In this document: in pieces, positions 1-10,670 of the stretch
Numbering within the stretch: position 1 is the stretch's first letter
How the letters are laid out: each line of letters starts with the position of its first letter
From: Parvimonas micra
GTDB lineage: Bacteria > Bacillota > Clostridia > Tissierellales > Peptoniphilaceae
NCBI RefSeq assembly: GCF_037482165.1
Contig: NZ_CP148048.1
Span: 310,001 to 374,000, forward strand
Reading direction: 5' to 3'
DNA: 64,000 nt
Notes under the pieces: model-generated
Database searches by the model: none
Told to the model about the DNA's origin: nothing
What the model saw: the letters and a program-made list of their open reading frames with translations, nothing else
Position numbers and translations under genes: made by a program

Positions 1-755
<755 letters not shown>

Positions 756-804
756 AGTACAAAGAACGACAGTTCAATTAAAGTTCTTAGTTTTATCACT
801 ATAT

Positions 805-881
<77 letters not shown>

Positions 882-914
882 TTACAACAATAGAAACCTG
901 ACAATTAAAGAGAA

Positions 915-924
915 ATATATTTCT

Positions 925-932
<8 letters not shown>
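915..932 (+). other. 23S rRNA processing stem, 5' arm
   Basis: Eighteen bases here, starting ATATATTTCTGG, are the exact reverse complement of 3816-3833 across the 23S gene. The two arms bracket the mature rRNA and would form the long helix expected to be cut by RNase III during 23S maturation. The pairing is seen; the RNase III role is inferred from other bacteria. Confidence 0.8.
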
Positions 933-3815
<2,883 letters not shown>

Positions 3816-3823
<8 letters not shown>

Positions 3824-3833
3824 AGAAATATAT
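3816..3833 (+). other. 23S rRNA processing stem, 3' arm
   Basis: Exact reverse complement of 915-932, closing the precursor helix around the 23S rRNA. Confidence 0.8.
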
Positions 3834-3903
3834 ACTCTTTAGTTGTAGGGGTTTTAAACAGAAATATATGAAAAGAAAAGAAAAAGTACAAAAGTAAACA
3901 AGT

Positions 3904-4016
3904 ATGGCTGTGATGGCTAGGAGGATACACCTGTTCCCATCTCGAACACAGAAGTTAAGTTCCTAAACGTCGAAGGTACTAGTACATCTCGTACTGGGAG
4001 AATAGAAAACAGCCAA
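3904..4016 (+). rRNA. rrf: 5S ribosomal RNA
   Basis: Terminal helix GGCTGT (3906-3911) pairs with ACAGCC (4009-4014). The conserved CCCATCTCGAACACAGAAGT segment is present at the expected place. It lies about 80 bases after the 23S gene, in the order 16S-23S-5S. The ends are approximate. Confidence 0.93.
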
Positions 4017-4018
4017 AC

Positions 4019-4093
4019 TCCTAGGTAGCTCAATGGTGGAGCACCCGGCTGTTAACCGGTAGGTTGTGGGTTCGAGCCCCACCCTGGGAGCCA
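4019..4093 (+). tRNA. tRNA-Asn (GTT)
   Basis: Acceptor TCCTAGG pairs with CCTGGGA (one G-U), the anticodon loop CTGTTAA carries GTT, and the T arm and encoded CCA are intact. It begins about two bases after the 5S gene, so it is almost certainly cut from the same rRNA transcript. Confidence 0.96.
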
Positions 4094-4098
4094 ATTGT

Positions 4099-4187
4099 GC
4101 CGGGGTGGCGGAACTGGCAGACGCACAGGACTTAAAATCCTGCGATGTTAACTCATCGTACCGGTTCGATTCCGGTCCTCGGCACCA
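4099..4187 (+). tRNA. tRNA-Leu (TAA)
   Basis: Class II tRNA with a long variable arm after the anticodon stem. The stem CAGGA/TCCTG closes a loop carrying TAA, and CCA is encoded. It lies five bases after tRNA-Asn in the rRNA-linked tRNA cluster. Confidence 0.96.
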
Positions 4188-4202
4188 GTTTAGTTTTTAT
4201 AT

Positions 4203-4279
<77 letters not shown>

Positions 4280-4281
4280 TA

Positions 4282-4309
4282 AGAATAATCGAAAGATTAT
4301 TCTTTTTTT
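4282..4309 (+). terminator. terminator of the rRNA-tRNA operon
   Basis: A nine-pair stem AGAATAATC/GATTATTCT is closed by a GAAA tetraloop and followed by seven T. It begins two bases after the CCA of the initiator tRNA. Confidence 0.92.
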
Positions 4310-4386
4310 GTACAAAAGTTGGCTTAAATTGAATAAAAAATTTATATTATATTATTATATTATTATATTATATAATTACTCAAGAT

Positions 4387-4415
4387 TTGATTTTAAAGCA
4401 TATTTGTGTTAAAAT
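4387..4415 (+). promoter_or_regulatory. promoter of queH
   Basis: TTGATT (4387-4392), a 17-base spacer, then TAAAAT (4410-4415) preceded by TGT, an extended -10. The ATG of queH is 20 bases downstream. The preceding stretch 4340-4377 is an A+T run of ATTATATT-like repeats. Confidence 0.75.
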
Positions 4416-4435
4416 TATATGATAAGGAGGCAAAT

Positions 4436-5077
4436 ATGAAAGAGAATTATCAATTATTATTAGACAATATAATAAAAGAAAATGAAAAAAATAATATTGT
4501 TCCAACTCTTCTACTACATTCATGTTGTGGACCTTGTAGTAGTTATTGTCTTGAATATTTGTCTAATTATTTTAGAATTACAATTTTTTACTATAATCCA
4601 AATATTTACCCTAAAGAAGAATATTTTTTTAGAGTTGAAGAGCAAAGAAAATTGATTAAAAAAATTAATGGGAAATATCCTATAAATATGGTTGTTGGTA
4701 AGTATGATGTTGATAGATTTTATAAAATTGTAAAGGGAATGGAAAAAATGAAAGAGGGTTCTGTTCGTTGCCACAATTGTTATGAATTACGATTAAGAGA
4801 AGCTGCACTATTAGCAAAATCTGAAAATTTTGACTATTTTACAACAACGCTCACAATTAGTCCTCATAAAAATTCACAAATTTTAAATCAGATAGGACAG
4901 AAAATTGCTGAAGAAGTTGGAGTAAAGCATCTTCCGTCTGATTTTAAAAAGAGAAATGGATATAAAAGGAGTGTTGAACTTTCTTTGATGTTTGGAATGT
5001 ATAGGCAAGATTATTGTGGTTGTATCTTTTCTAAGATGGAGAGAGAAGAATTTAAAAAATTAAAAGAAAGCTCATAG
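4436..5077 (+). CDS. queH: epoxyqueuosine reductase QueH
   Basis: QueH (DUF208) reduces epoxyqueuosine to queuosine in tRNA, the last step of queuosine synthesis, and replaces the cobalamin enzyme QueG in many Firmicutes. The 213-residue protein has the family cysteine sets: HSCCGPC near residues 28-34, the RCHNCYELR pair in the middle and a C-terminal DYCGC, which would hold the Fe-S cluster and a second metal. I start at ATG 4436, six bases after AAGGAGG. A GTG at 4406 in the same frame lies inside the promoter. The gene sits alone between tRNA-Met and tRNA-Arg; no other queuosine gene is nearby. Confidence 0.92.
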   Translation: MKENYQLLLDNIIKENEKNNIVPTLLLHSCCGPCSSYCLEYLSNYFRITIFYYNPNIYPKEEYFFRVEEQRKLIKKINGKYPINMVVGKYDVDRFYKIVKGMEKMKEGSVRCHNCYELRLREAALLAKSENFDYFTTTLTISPHKNSQILNQIGQKIAEEVGVKHLPSDFKKRNGYKRSVELSLMFGMYRQDYCGCIFSKMEREEFKKLKESS

Positions 5078-5091
5078 CCTTCTTTTCTTAT

Positions 5092-5166
5092 GTTCTTGTA
5101 GTTAAACGGATATAACAGTCCCCTCCTAAGGGACCGTTGTGGGTTCGATTCCCGCCAAGAACGCCA
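5092..5166 (+). tRNA. tRNA-Arg (CCT)
   Basis: Acceptor GTTCTTG pairs with CAAGAAC, the anticodon stem GTCCC/GGGAC holds the loop CTCCTAA with anticodon CCT, and CCA is encoded. It reads the rare AGG codon. It lies 14 bases after queH and may be co-transcribed with it. Confidence 0.95.
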
Positions 5167-5168
5167 AG

Positions 5169-5196
5169 AAAGTACATTATTAAATGTACTTTTTAT
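5169..5196 (+). terminator. terminator after tRNA-Arg
   Basis: Stem AAAGTACATT/AATGTACTTT with a four-base loop, running into T-rich sequence. Starts three bases after the tRNA CCA. Confidence 0.85.
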
Positions 5197-5279
5197 TTAT
5201 AGTGAATAAACAAACACCCATATGACATAAAGAGTTATGTGGAAATAGAAATTTCACTGTTTTTGCATAGGAGAAAATA

Positions 5280-6824
5280 ATGAAAAGTTTTTTTAATTTT
5301 ATTTTTAGTAGGATTTTTTTCATATTTTGTATGGTTTTAATTCAACTAGCTCTTTTAACATTGTTTATAATCTATTTTAATAGATATTTTATTTACTTGT
5401 ATGGAACAAATTTGATTTTTGGTATAATTTTCACATTTATTATTATAAATGATAATATTAATCCAGCATTTAAAATAACTTGGATACTAATTGTGGTGGT
5501 ACTTCCATTTTTAGGCGGATTAATTTATTTAACTTTTGGAGAAAAAAGACTTTTGAAGTCTGTTAAAAAAAGACTTTTTAATTTTTCCATAAAGTTTAAA
5601 GATTCAATGGATCTTTCAAAGGATTATGATATTGAAAATTTGAATGCGGCTGATATGAATGTTTATAGACAAGCTAAGTATATAAATAGTGTGACTGGGA
5701 GCCCAATTTTTTTTAATACTAAAACAAAGTATTTTTCTTCAGGAGAAGAGAGTTTTGATGAGTATTTAAATGATTTAAAATCAGCAGAAAAGTTTATTTT
5801 TATGGAATATTTTATTATTTCAGAAGGTTTTTTCTTAGATTCTGTTTTAAGAATACTAAAACGAAAAGTAAAAAATGGAGTAGAAGTTAAAATTATTGTA
5901 GATGATTTAGGTAGCATTTTTACAATTTCAAATAAAAAACTTGCTGACATTAGAAATTCTGGAATAAAAGTTGTAGAATTTAATCAAGTTAAAGGTATTA
6001 TTTTACCAAAACATAATAATAGGACTCATAGAAAAATGACTATTATTGATGGAAAAATTGCTTATACTGGTGGAATTAATATAGCTGATGAGTATATAAA
6101 TTTATACGAAAAATATGGTTATTGGAAAGATTCAGTTTTAAAGCTTGAAGGTCATGCTGTAGCCTCTTTCATAAATATGTTTATTTCTCTTTGGGACTAT
6201 TCAACTGGAGAAAATACTGATATTTTGAGTTTGTATGATAAAAGTGACCTTGAAAAAAAATCCAGTATTAAGGACGATCTTGGCGTAGTAATTCCTTTTT
6301 CTGAAACACCAGTTATGGAATCTACAAGTGAAAATATGTATCTTAATATGATTAGACGAGCAAATAGATATATTTATATAACAACACCCTATTTAATAAT
6401 AACTTGGGAAATGGAAAAAGCTTTAATAAGTGCTGCAAAAACAGGCGTTGATGTTAGAATTATAACACCACATATACCAGATAAAAAATATGTTCACTTA
6501 CTTACTAGGTCTTTTTATAAAAATCTTGTAGAAAACGGAGTGAAAATATATGAATTTGAAAAGGGATTTATCCATGCGAAGAATTTCCTTTGTGATGATG
6601 GATTTGTTGTAATAGGGAGTATTAATTTAGATTACAGGAGTCTTTATCTTCACTTTGAATGTGCAGTTTGGACATTTGGAACTCCTATAGTAAAGGATGT
6701 TAAGGAAGATTTCGAAAATACTTTAAAAGAATCTATAGAGATTACTCCAGAGTGGATAAAATCAAGAAAATTAATAACAAGAATATTGCAATCGCTGTTA
6801 AGGCTGTTTGCACCATTAATGTAA
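5280..6824 (+). CDS. cls: cardiolipin synthase
   Basis: This membrane phospholipase-D-family enzyme joins two phosphatidylglycerol molecules into cardiolipin. The 514-residue length is typical. The N-terminus holds membrane segments around residues 12-33, 40-56 and 68-86, with a basic stretch after them. Two catalytic HKD motifs follow: HRKMTIIDGKIAYTGG from about residue 250 and HAKNFLCDDGFVVIGSIN from about residue 432. The ATG is preceded by TAGGAG. It is a single-gene unit with its own terminator just after the stop. Cls and ClsB-type proteins are hard to separate, but the N-terminal membrane segments favour the Bacillus-type Cls. Confidence 0.94.
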   Translation: MKSFFNFIFSRIFFIFCMVLIQLALLTLFIIYFNRYFIYLYGTNLIFGIIFTFIIINDNINPAFKITWILIVVVLPFLGGLIYLTFGEKRLLKSVKKRLFNFSIKFKDSMDLSKDYDIENLNAADMNVYRQAKYINSVTGSPIFFNTKTKYFSSGEESFDEYLNDLKSAEKFIFMEYFIISEGFFLDSVLRILKRKVKNGVEVKIIVDDLGSIFTISNKKLADIRNSGIKVVEFNQVKGIILPKHNNRTHRKMTIIDGKIAYTGGINIADEYINLYEKYGYWKDSVLKLEGHAVASFINMFISLWDYSTGENTDILSLYDKSDLEKKSSIKDDLGVVIPFSETPVMESTSENMYLNMIRRANRYIYITTPYLIITWEMEKALISAAKTGVDVRIITPHIPDKKYVHLLTRSFYKNLVENGVKIYEFEKGFIHAKNFLCDDGFVVIGSINLDYRSLYLHFECAVWTFGTPIVKDVKEDFENTLKESIEITPEWIKSRKLITRILQSLLRLFAPLM

Positions 6825-6828
6825 GGAG

Positions 6829-6857
6829 AACTTTTACTCATAGTAAAAGTTTTTTTT
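6829..6857 (+). terminator. terminator of cls
   Basis: Stem AACTTTTACT/AGTAAAAGTT with a three-base loop followed by a run of T, five bases after the cls stop. Confidence 0.88.
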
Positions 6858-6885
6858 AAATAGTATTAATTAGAGCGATTTAATG

Positions 6886-6916
6886 TTGACAAGATTTACT
6901 TTCAAAATTGTACATA
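6886..6916 (+). promoter_or_regulatory. possible promoter of the truA operon
   Basis: A consensus TTGACA (6886-6891) is followed after 19 bases by TACATA. The -10 match is weak and the spacer long, so the exact -10 is uncertain. It lies in the only gap upstream of the truA gene group. Confidence 0.4.
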
Positions 6917-6971
6917 TTATAAATATTATGATAGAATAATAGTCTAGAATATTATAAAAATGGAGATATTT

Positions 6972-7715
6972 ATGAGAAATATTATGCTCACAATTAGTTA
7001 CGATGGAAGCTTGTTTTTTGGATTTCAAAAGCAAGAAAATGTTGTAACTGTTCAGGGAGAGATAGAGAATGCCCTAAAAAAAATTACCGGAGAAAATATT
7101 AAAATTATTTCAGCAGGAAGAACTGATAGAGGTGTCCATTCTTTAAGACATATAATTAATTTTCATACTGAAAGTAATGTAGGAATTTTAAATTTTAAAA
7201 CCGCTTTAAATCATTTTTTGCCTATTGGAGTTAGAGTTTTAGATTCTAAGGAGGTTTCTGAAAATTTTCATTCAAGATTTGATGCGAAGATAAAAACATA
7301 TAAATATATTTTAAATTTAGATGAAGTTATGGACCCTATTTATTACAATTATAAGGCTAATTTTCCATATCCTTTAGATATTGATAAAATGCAAAGAGCA
7401 AAAGAATATTTTATTGGAAGAAAGAGTTTTAAGTCCTTTATGGGTCCAAGAACAGGGAATACTAATCCTATTAGGGAGATTAATTCTTTTGAAATGTATA
7501 AAGAAAATAATGACTTAATTTTTTTAATTAAGGGTCAAAGTTTTATTAGGAATCAAGTTAGAATAATGGTGGGAACTCTAGTAGATATTGGTAGAGGATT
7601 AATTGAAGAAGATGAACTTGAAAAAATTTTAGATAGTGAAGACAGAACTAAGGCTGGAGTAACTTTAAGTCCAAATGGTCTTTATTTAATGGAGATTTTA
7701 TATGACAAATTTTAA
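6972..7715 (+). CDS. truA: tRNA pseudouridine(38-40) synthase TruA
   Basis: TruA converts uridines 38-40 of the tRNA anticodon arm to pseudouridine. The 247-residue protein starts with the family MRNIMLTISYDGSLFFGFQ strand. The catalytic Asp is in AGRTDRGVHS near residues 49-58. A GQSFIRNQVRIMVGTLVDIG block near the C-terminus is typical of the fold. I use ATG 6972 because it matches family N-termini and has TGGAGA upstream; an in-frame ATG at 6960 overlaps that ribosome site. The next gene overlaps its 3' end, so they are co-transcribed. Confidence 0.94.
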   Translation: MRNIMLTISYDGSLFFGFQKQENVVTVQGEIENALKKITGENIKIISAGRTDRGVHSLRHIINFHTESNVGILNFKTALNHFLPIGVRVLDSKEVSENFHSRFDAKIKTYKYILNLDEVMDPIYYNYKANFPYPLDIDKMQRAKEYFIGRKSFKSFMGPRTGNTNPIREINSFEMYKENNDLIFLIKGQSFIRNQVRIMVGTLVDIGRGLIEEDELEKILDSEDRTKAGVTLSPNGLYLMEILYDKF

Positions 7716-8211
7716 AGATTTAGATTTTTTAGTTGAGAGTTTACGAGAAGTTGATAATGGTAGAAATCACATTTTGATAACTGGTAATATTAAAGTTGGG
7801 AAAAGTACACTTTTAAATGCTTTTATAGAAAAATATTACAAAAATTCTAAAATTGATGGAATTATGACTGAGCTTGTTATTACTGATAAATTTCGAATTG
7901 AACTTTTTAGATATGGAACAGAAGAAAGATTTGTTATTGGAGAAAGAGAAAAAGAAATGAAATTCTTTGACGAGATTTTCTTGAAAAAAAGTTATGAATT
8001 TATTGAAAATTTTAAAGATAATGATATTTTAGTTTTTGATGAGATAGGGAATAAAGAATTACATTTAAAAGAATACTGTAAAAAATTAATTTCTCTTTTT
8101 GAAAATAATAGAATTTTTGCAGTACTTAAGAAAGGTGGAAATCCAGTAATTGAAAATTTGGATAAATTAGAAAATTTTGTAATTTTTGATTTGGATAAGT
8201 TTTATGAATAG
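7702..8211 (+). CDS. P-loop NTPase, THEP1-like
   Basis: A 169-residue P-loop protein. The Walker A GNIKVGKST is near residues 28-36 and a Walker B-like LVFDEIGNKELHLKEYCKKL near 110-130. The DEIG-x-x-EL sequence and small size resemble the THEP1 nucleoside-triphosphatase family (DUF265), but I recognise the family only from these motifs. The gene overlaps truA by 14 bases and tadA by 8, so it is translated with two tRNA-modification genes. A role in RNA metabolism is a guess from position only. THEP1-type enzymes hydrolyse NTPs slowly and their cellular role is unclear. Confidence 0.6.
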   Translation: MTNFKDLDFLVESLREVDNGRNHILITGNIKVGKSTLLNAFIEKYYKNSKIDGIMTELVITDKFRIELFRYGTEERFVIGEREKEMKFFDEIFLKKSYEFIENFKDNDILVFDEIGNKELHLKEYCKKLISLFENNRIFAVLKKGGNPVIENLDKLENFVIFDLDKFYE

Positions 8212-8671
8212 AGATGAGTATTTTATGAGTCTTGCTTTGAAAGAGGCAAAAAAGGCTTATGATAAAGGAGAAGTACCGGTTGGTTGTGTAATTGTTAAAG
8301 ATGATAAGGTAATAGCTAGGGGACATAATCAAGTTTTGAGTAGAAAAAGTGGAGTTTATCATGCAGAAATTATTGCTATCAATAAAGCGGGACAAAAACT
8401 GGGCGATTTTAGACTTGAAGATACTGAACTCTTTGTAACTCTTGAACCTTGTTGCATGTGTGCAGGAGCTATTGTAAATAGTAGGATAAGTAGAGTAATT
8501 ATTGGAGTAATGGATGTGAAAAGGGGTTTTTGTGGCTCAATCGAAAATGTATTAGATAGGCAGGAACTTAATCATAGGTCAATTATAAAGCTAGGAGTAT
8601 TGGAACAAGAATGTTTAGAAATTTTGCAAGATTTTTTTAAAAATTTAAGGAGTGAAAAGAAAAATAAATGA
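8204..8671 (+). CDS. tadA: tRNA(adenosine34) deaminase TadA
   Basis: TadA deaminates A34 of tRNA-Arg(ACG) to inosine. The 155-residue protein has the cytidine-deaminase zinc site: HAE at residues 53-55 (His ligand and catalytic Glu) and PCCMC near 82-86 with the two Cys ligands. VPVGCVIVKDDKVIARGHN is the usual N-terminal block. ATG 8204 overlaps the previous gene by 8 bases; a further in-frame ATG upstream (8186) would lengthen the overlap without matching the family. The stop overlaps the next gene by four bases. Confidence 0.93.
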   Translation: MNRDEYFMSLALKEAKKAYDKGEVPVGCVIVKDDKVIARGHNQVLSRKSGVYHAEIIAINKAGQKLGDFRLEDTELFVTLEPCCMCAGAIVNSRISRVIIGVMDVKRGFCGSIENVLDRQELNHRSIIKLGVLEQECLEILQDFFKNLRSEKKNK

Positions 8672-9087
8672 AATTAGTAGTTTGTTTAGATGAAAATAAT
8701 GGCATTAGGTTTTTTGGTAAAAGACAAAGTCAAGATGAGTTGCAAAGAAAAAATCTCTTTGAATTAATTGGAAATTCAAAAATTTTTTTAACAGAATATA
8801 GCTATGATTTATATAAGGAAATAGAATTTAATTTTGAAATTATCGATGAAAATATAGATATTGATGAAGACTCAGTATTTTTATATGAAGGAGAATTTTT
8901 AGATAAATTTTTACCTTTTATTGATGAAATAATAGTCTATTTTTGGAATAGAGATTATCCTTTTGATGAAACATTTGATGAGTTTGAACAAGATTGTTGG
9001 AAGGAAAAAGAAGTTTTAGAATTTAAAGGAAAAAGCCATGAAAAAATTACTAGAAAAATATTTGTAAAGGAGAATAAAGATGAATAA
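8668..9087 (+). CDS. uncharacterised small acidic protein
   Basis: A 139-residue acidic protein that begins MKLVVCLDENNGIRFFGKRQSQDE. I recall similar N-termini in short clostridial proteins of unknown function, sometimes mislabelled ribonuclease Z; there is no metallo-beta-lactamase motif here to support that label. No membrane segment or signal peptide is visible. It overlaps tadA by four bases (ATGA) and the nuclease gene by eight, so it belongs to the same operon. Function unknown. Confidence 0.7.
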   Translation: MKLVVCLDENNGIRFFGKRQSQDELQRKNLFELIGNSKIFLTEYSYDLYKEIEFNFEIIDENIDIDEDSVFLYEGEFLDKFLPFIDEIIVYFWNRDYPFDETFDEFEQDCWKEKEVLEFKGKSHEKITRKIFVKENKDE

Positions 9088-9808
9088 TAAGATTAGAATT
9101 GATAAGAAAAATATTAAGATTTTTGGAACTTTATTACTTATTATTATTGCATTATTTATTGCTTTTTTTACATATAGGTATGTTGAAAATAAAAATACTA
9201 GTAATACTAATATCGTTGGACTTGATATAAACAAACTTCCAGAATATAATGGAAAGCCTTATGTGGTCATAAATAATAATGAGCCAAATTTTGATAAAAG
9301 TGAACTAGTTGCTGAATCTTTTGAAAAATATTCAGAACTTGATTCCTTAAAAAGATGTGGAGTTGCTGATTCAATAATTGGTCAAGACTTAATGCCAACT
9401 TCAAAAAGAGAGAATATTTCCTCAGTAAAGCCAACAGGATGGAAATCTGTTAAATATAACGGAATAGATGGTGGAAATTTATATAATCGTTGCCATTTGA
9501 TAGGGTTTCAACTTGCAGGGGAAAATGCAAATAAAAGAAACTTAATAACAGGAACAAGATATTTGAATACAAAAGGAATGTTACCTTTTGAAAATATGAT
9601 AGCTGATTATGTAAAGGAAACAAATAATCATGTAAGATATAGAGTAACTCCTATTTTTGTAGATAAAGAACTTGTAGCAAGAGGTGTTCAGCTAGAGGCC
9701 ATTTCCATTGAAGATAATGGAAAGGCGATTAAATTTAATGTATATTGTTTTAATGTCCAACCCGATATTGAAATAGATTATAAGACAGGAAATTCTTGGA
9801 AAAAATAA
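9080..9808 (+). CDS. membrane-anchored DNA/RNA non-specific endonuclease
   Basis: A 242-residue protein with one N-terminal membrane segment (about residues 12-34, IKIFGTLLLIIIALFIAFF), so the catalytic part faces outside. The EndA/NucA-type beta-beta-alpha-metal motif is NRCHLIGFQLAGENANKRNL near 137-156, where the His is the general base and the Asn binds metal; the common DRGH is NRCH here. It resembles DNA-entry or nutrient-scavenging nucleases such as streptococcal EndA. It is the last gene of the truA group. No competence gene is adjacent, so a role in DNA uptake is not supported by context. Confidence 0.85.
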   Translation: MNNKIRIDKKNIKIFGTLLLIIIALFIAFFTYRYVENKNTSNTNIVGLDINKLPEYNGKPYVVINNNEPNFDKSELVAESFEKYSELDSLKRCGVADSIIGQDLMPTSKRENISSVKPTGWKSVKYNGIDGGNLYNRCHLIGFQLAGENANKRNLITGTRYLNTKGMLPFENMIADYVKETNNHVRYRVTPIFVDKELVARGVQLEAISIEDNGKAIKFNVYCFNVQPDIEIDYKTGNSWKK

Positions 9809-9842
9809 TTAATAAAAATAAAATAATGTTAAAAGATTAATG

Positions 9843-9872
9843 TTGATTTTTTATCTAAAAATGTGATAAAAT
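9843..9872 (+). promoter_or_regulatory. promoter of the ABC exporter operon
   Basis: TTGATT (9843-9848), an 18-base spacer and TAAAAT (9867-9872) preceded by TGA, an extended -10. It fires into a 66-base leader that contains an inverted repeat. Confidence 0.7.
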
Positions 9873-9880
9873 TATCTGGT

Positions 9881-9911
9881 AAAAGTTTTTAATCGATACA
9901 ATTAAAACTTT
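9881..9911 (+). promoter_or_regulatory. inverted repeat in the ABC exporter leader
   Basis: AAAAGTTTTTAAT and ATTAAAACTTTT are complementary apart from one extra T and are separated by six bases. The repeat begins about nine bases after the -10, so it could be an operator for a local repressor or a weak RNA hairpin. No regulator gene is adjacent. Confidence 0.4.
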
Positions 9912-9938
9912 TTAATATTTTATAAGGAGGTATTATAA

Positions 9939-10670
9939 ATGATTCAGTTCAAAAATGTAACAAAAATTTTTTCTAAAGGAGTTAAAGCTGTTGATAATAT
10001 CAGTTTTACTATTGATGAGGGAGAAATTTTTGGATTTCTAGGTCCTAATGGAGCGGGAAAGAGTACAAGTCTAAAAATGTTGGTTGGAATTTTAGAACAA
10101 ACAGAAGGTAAAATTACAGTTAATGGAGTTGATACTCTTGAAAACTCTATAAAGGTAAAAGAAATGATTAGTTATGTTCCTGATAATCCAGATATTTATA
10201 CAAAAATGACTGGAATAAAGTACTTGAATTTTATCGCTGATATTTATGGTATAGATGAAGAAGTCAGAAAAGAAAAAATTGAAGAGTATAATAAGAAATT
10301 AGAGTTAGGAGATGCAATTTACAGTACAATAGATAGTTATTCACATGGTATGCGTCAAAAATTAGTATTGATTGGAGCGTTGATTACTTCTCCTAAGGTT
10401 TTAATTCTTGATGAACCAATGGTTGGACTAGATGTTAAAACTTCTTTTAATTTAAAAAACATTTTAAGAGAGTTTGCTGATGCTGGAAATACTGTAATAT
10501 TTTCAACACATGTTATGGAAGTTGCAGAAAAAATTTGTGATAAATTAGTTATTATTAACAAAGGAAAAATTGCATTTTGTGGAAGTTTATCAGAATTGAA
10601 ATCTGCAGATCATTCTAATGAAGATTTGGAAAGAATATTCTTGGAGTTGACTGACGATGAAACAATCTAA
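9939..10670 (+). CDS. ABC transporter ATP-binding protein
   Basis: A 243-residue ATPase that would power the permease encoded next. Walker A is GPNGAGKST near residues 35-43, the Q-loop region follows, the signature is YSHGMRQK near 134-141 and Walker B is VLILDEPMVGLD near 154-165, with a switch His in STHVMEV. The sequence is closest in feel to ABC-2 exporter ATPases (CcmA/BcrA type). A strong TAAGGAGG precedes the ATG. It overlaps the permease gene by 14 bases. The substrate cannot be told from the sequence. Confidence 0.9.
   Translation: MIQFKNVTKIFSKGVKAVDNISFTIDEGEIFGFLGPNGAGKSTSLKMLVGILEQTEGKITVNGVDTLENSIKVKEMISYVPDNPDIYTKMTGIKYLNFIADIYGIDEEVRKEKIEEYNKKLELGDAIYSTIDSYSHGMRQKLVLIGALITSPKVLILDEPMVGLDVKTSFNLKNILREFADAGNTVIFSTHVMEVAEKICDKLVIINKGKIAFCGSLSELKSADHSNEDLERIFLELTDDETI

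Noticed and set aside
4340-4377. ATTATATT-type run as a possible origin or mobile-element end
   Set aside because: It is simple A+T sequence between a terminator and a promoter, with no DnaA boxes or inverted ends.
4406-4435. GTG start upstream for queH
   Set aside because: It overlaps the -10 box; ATG 4436 has AAGGAGG at the right distance.
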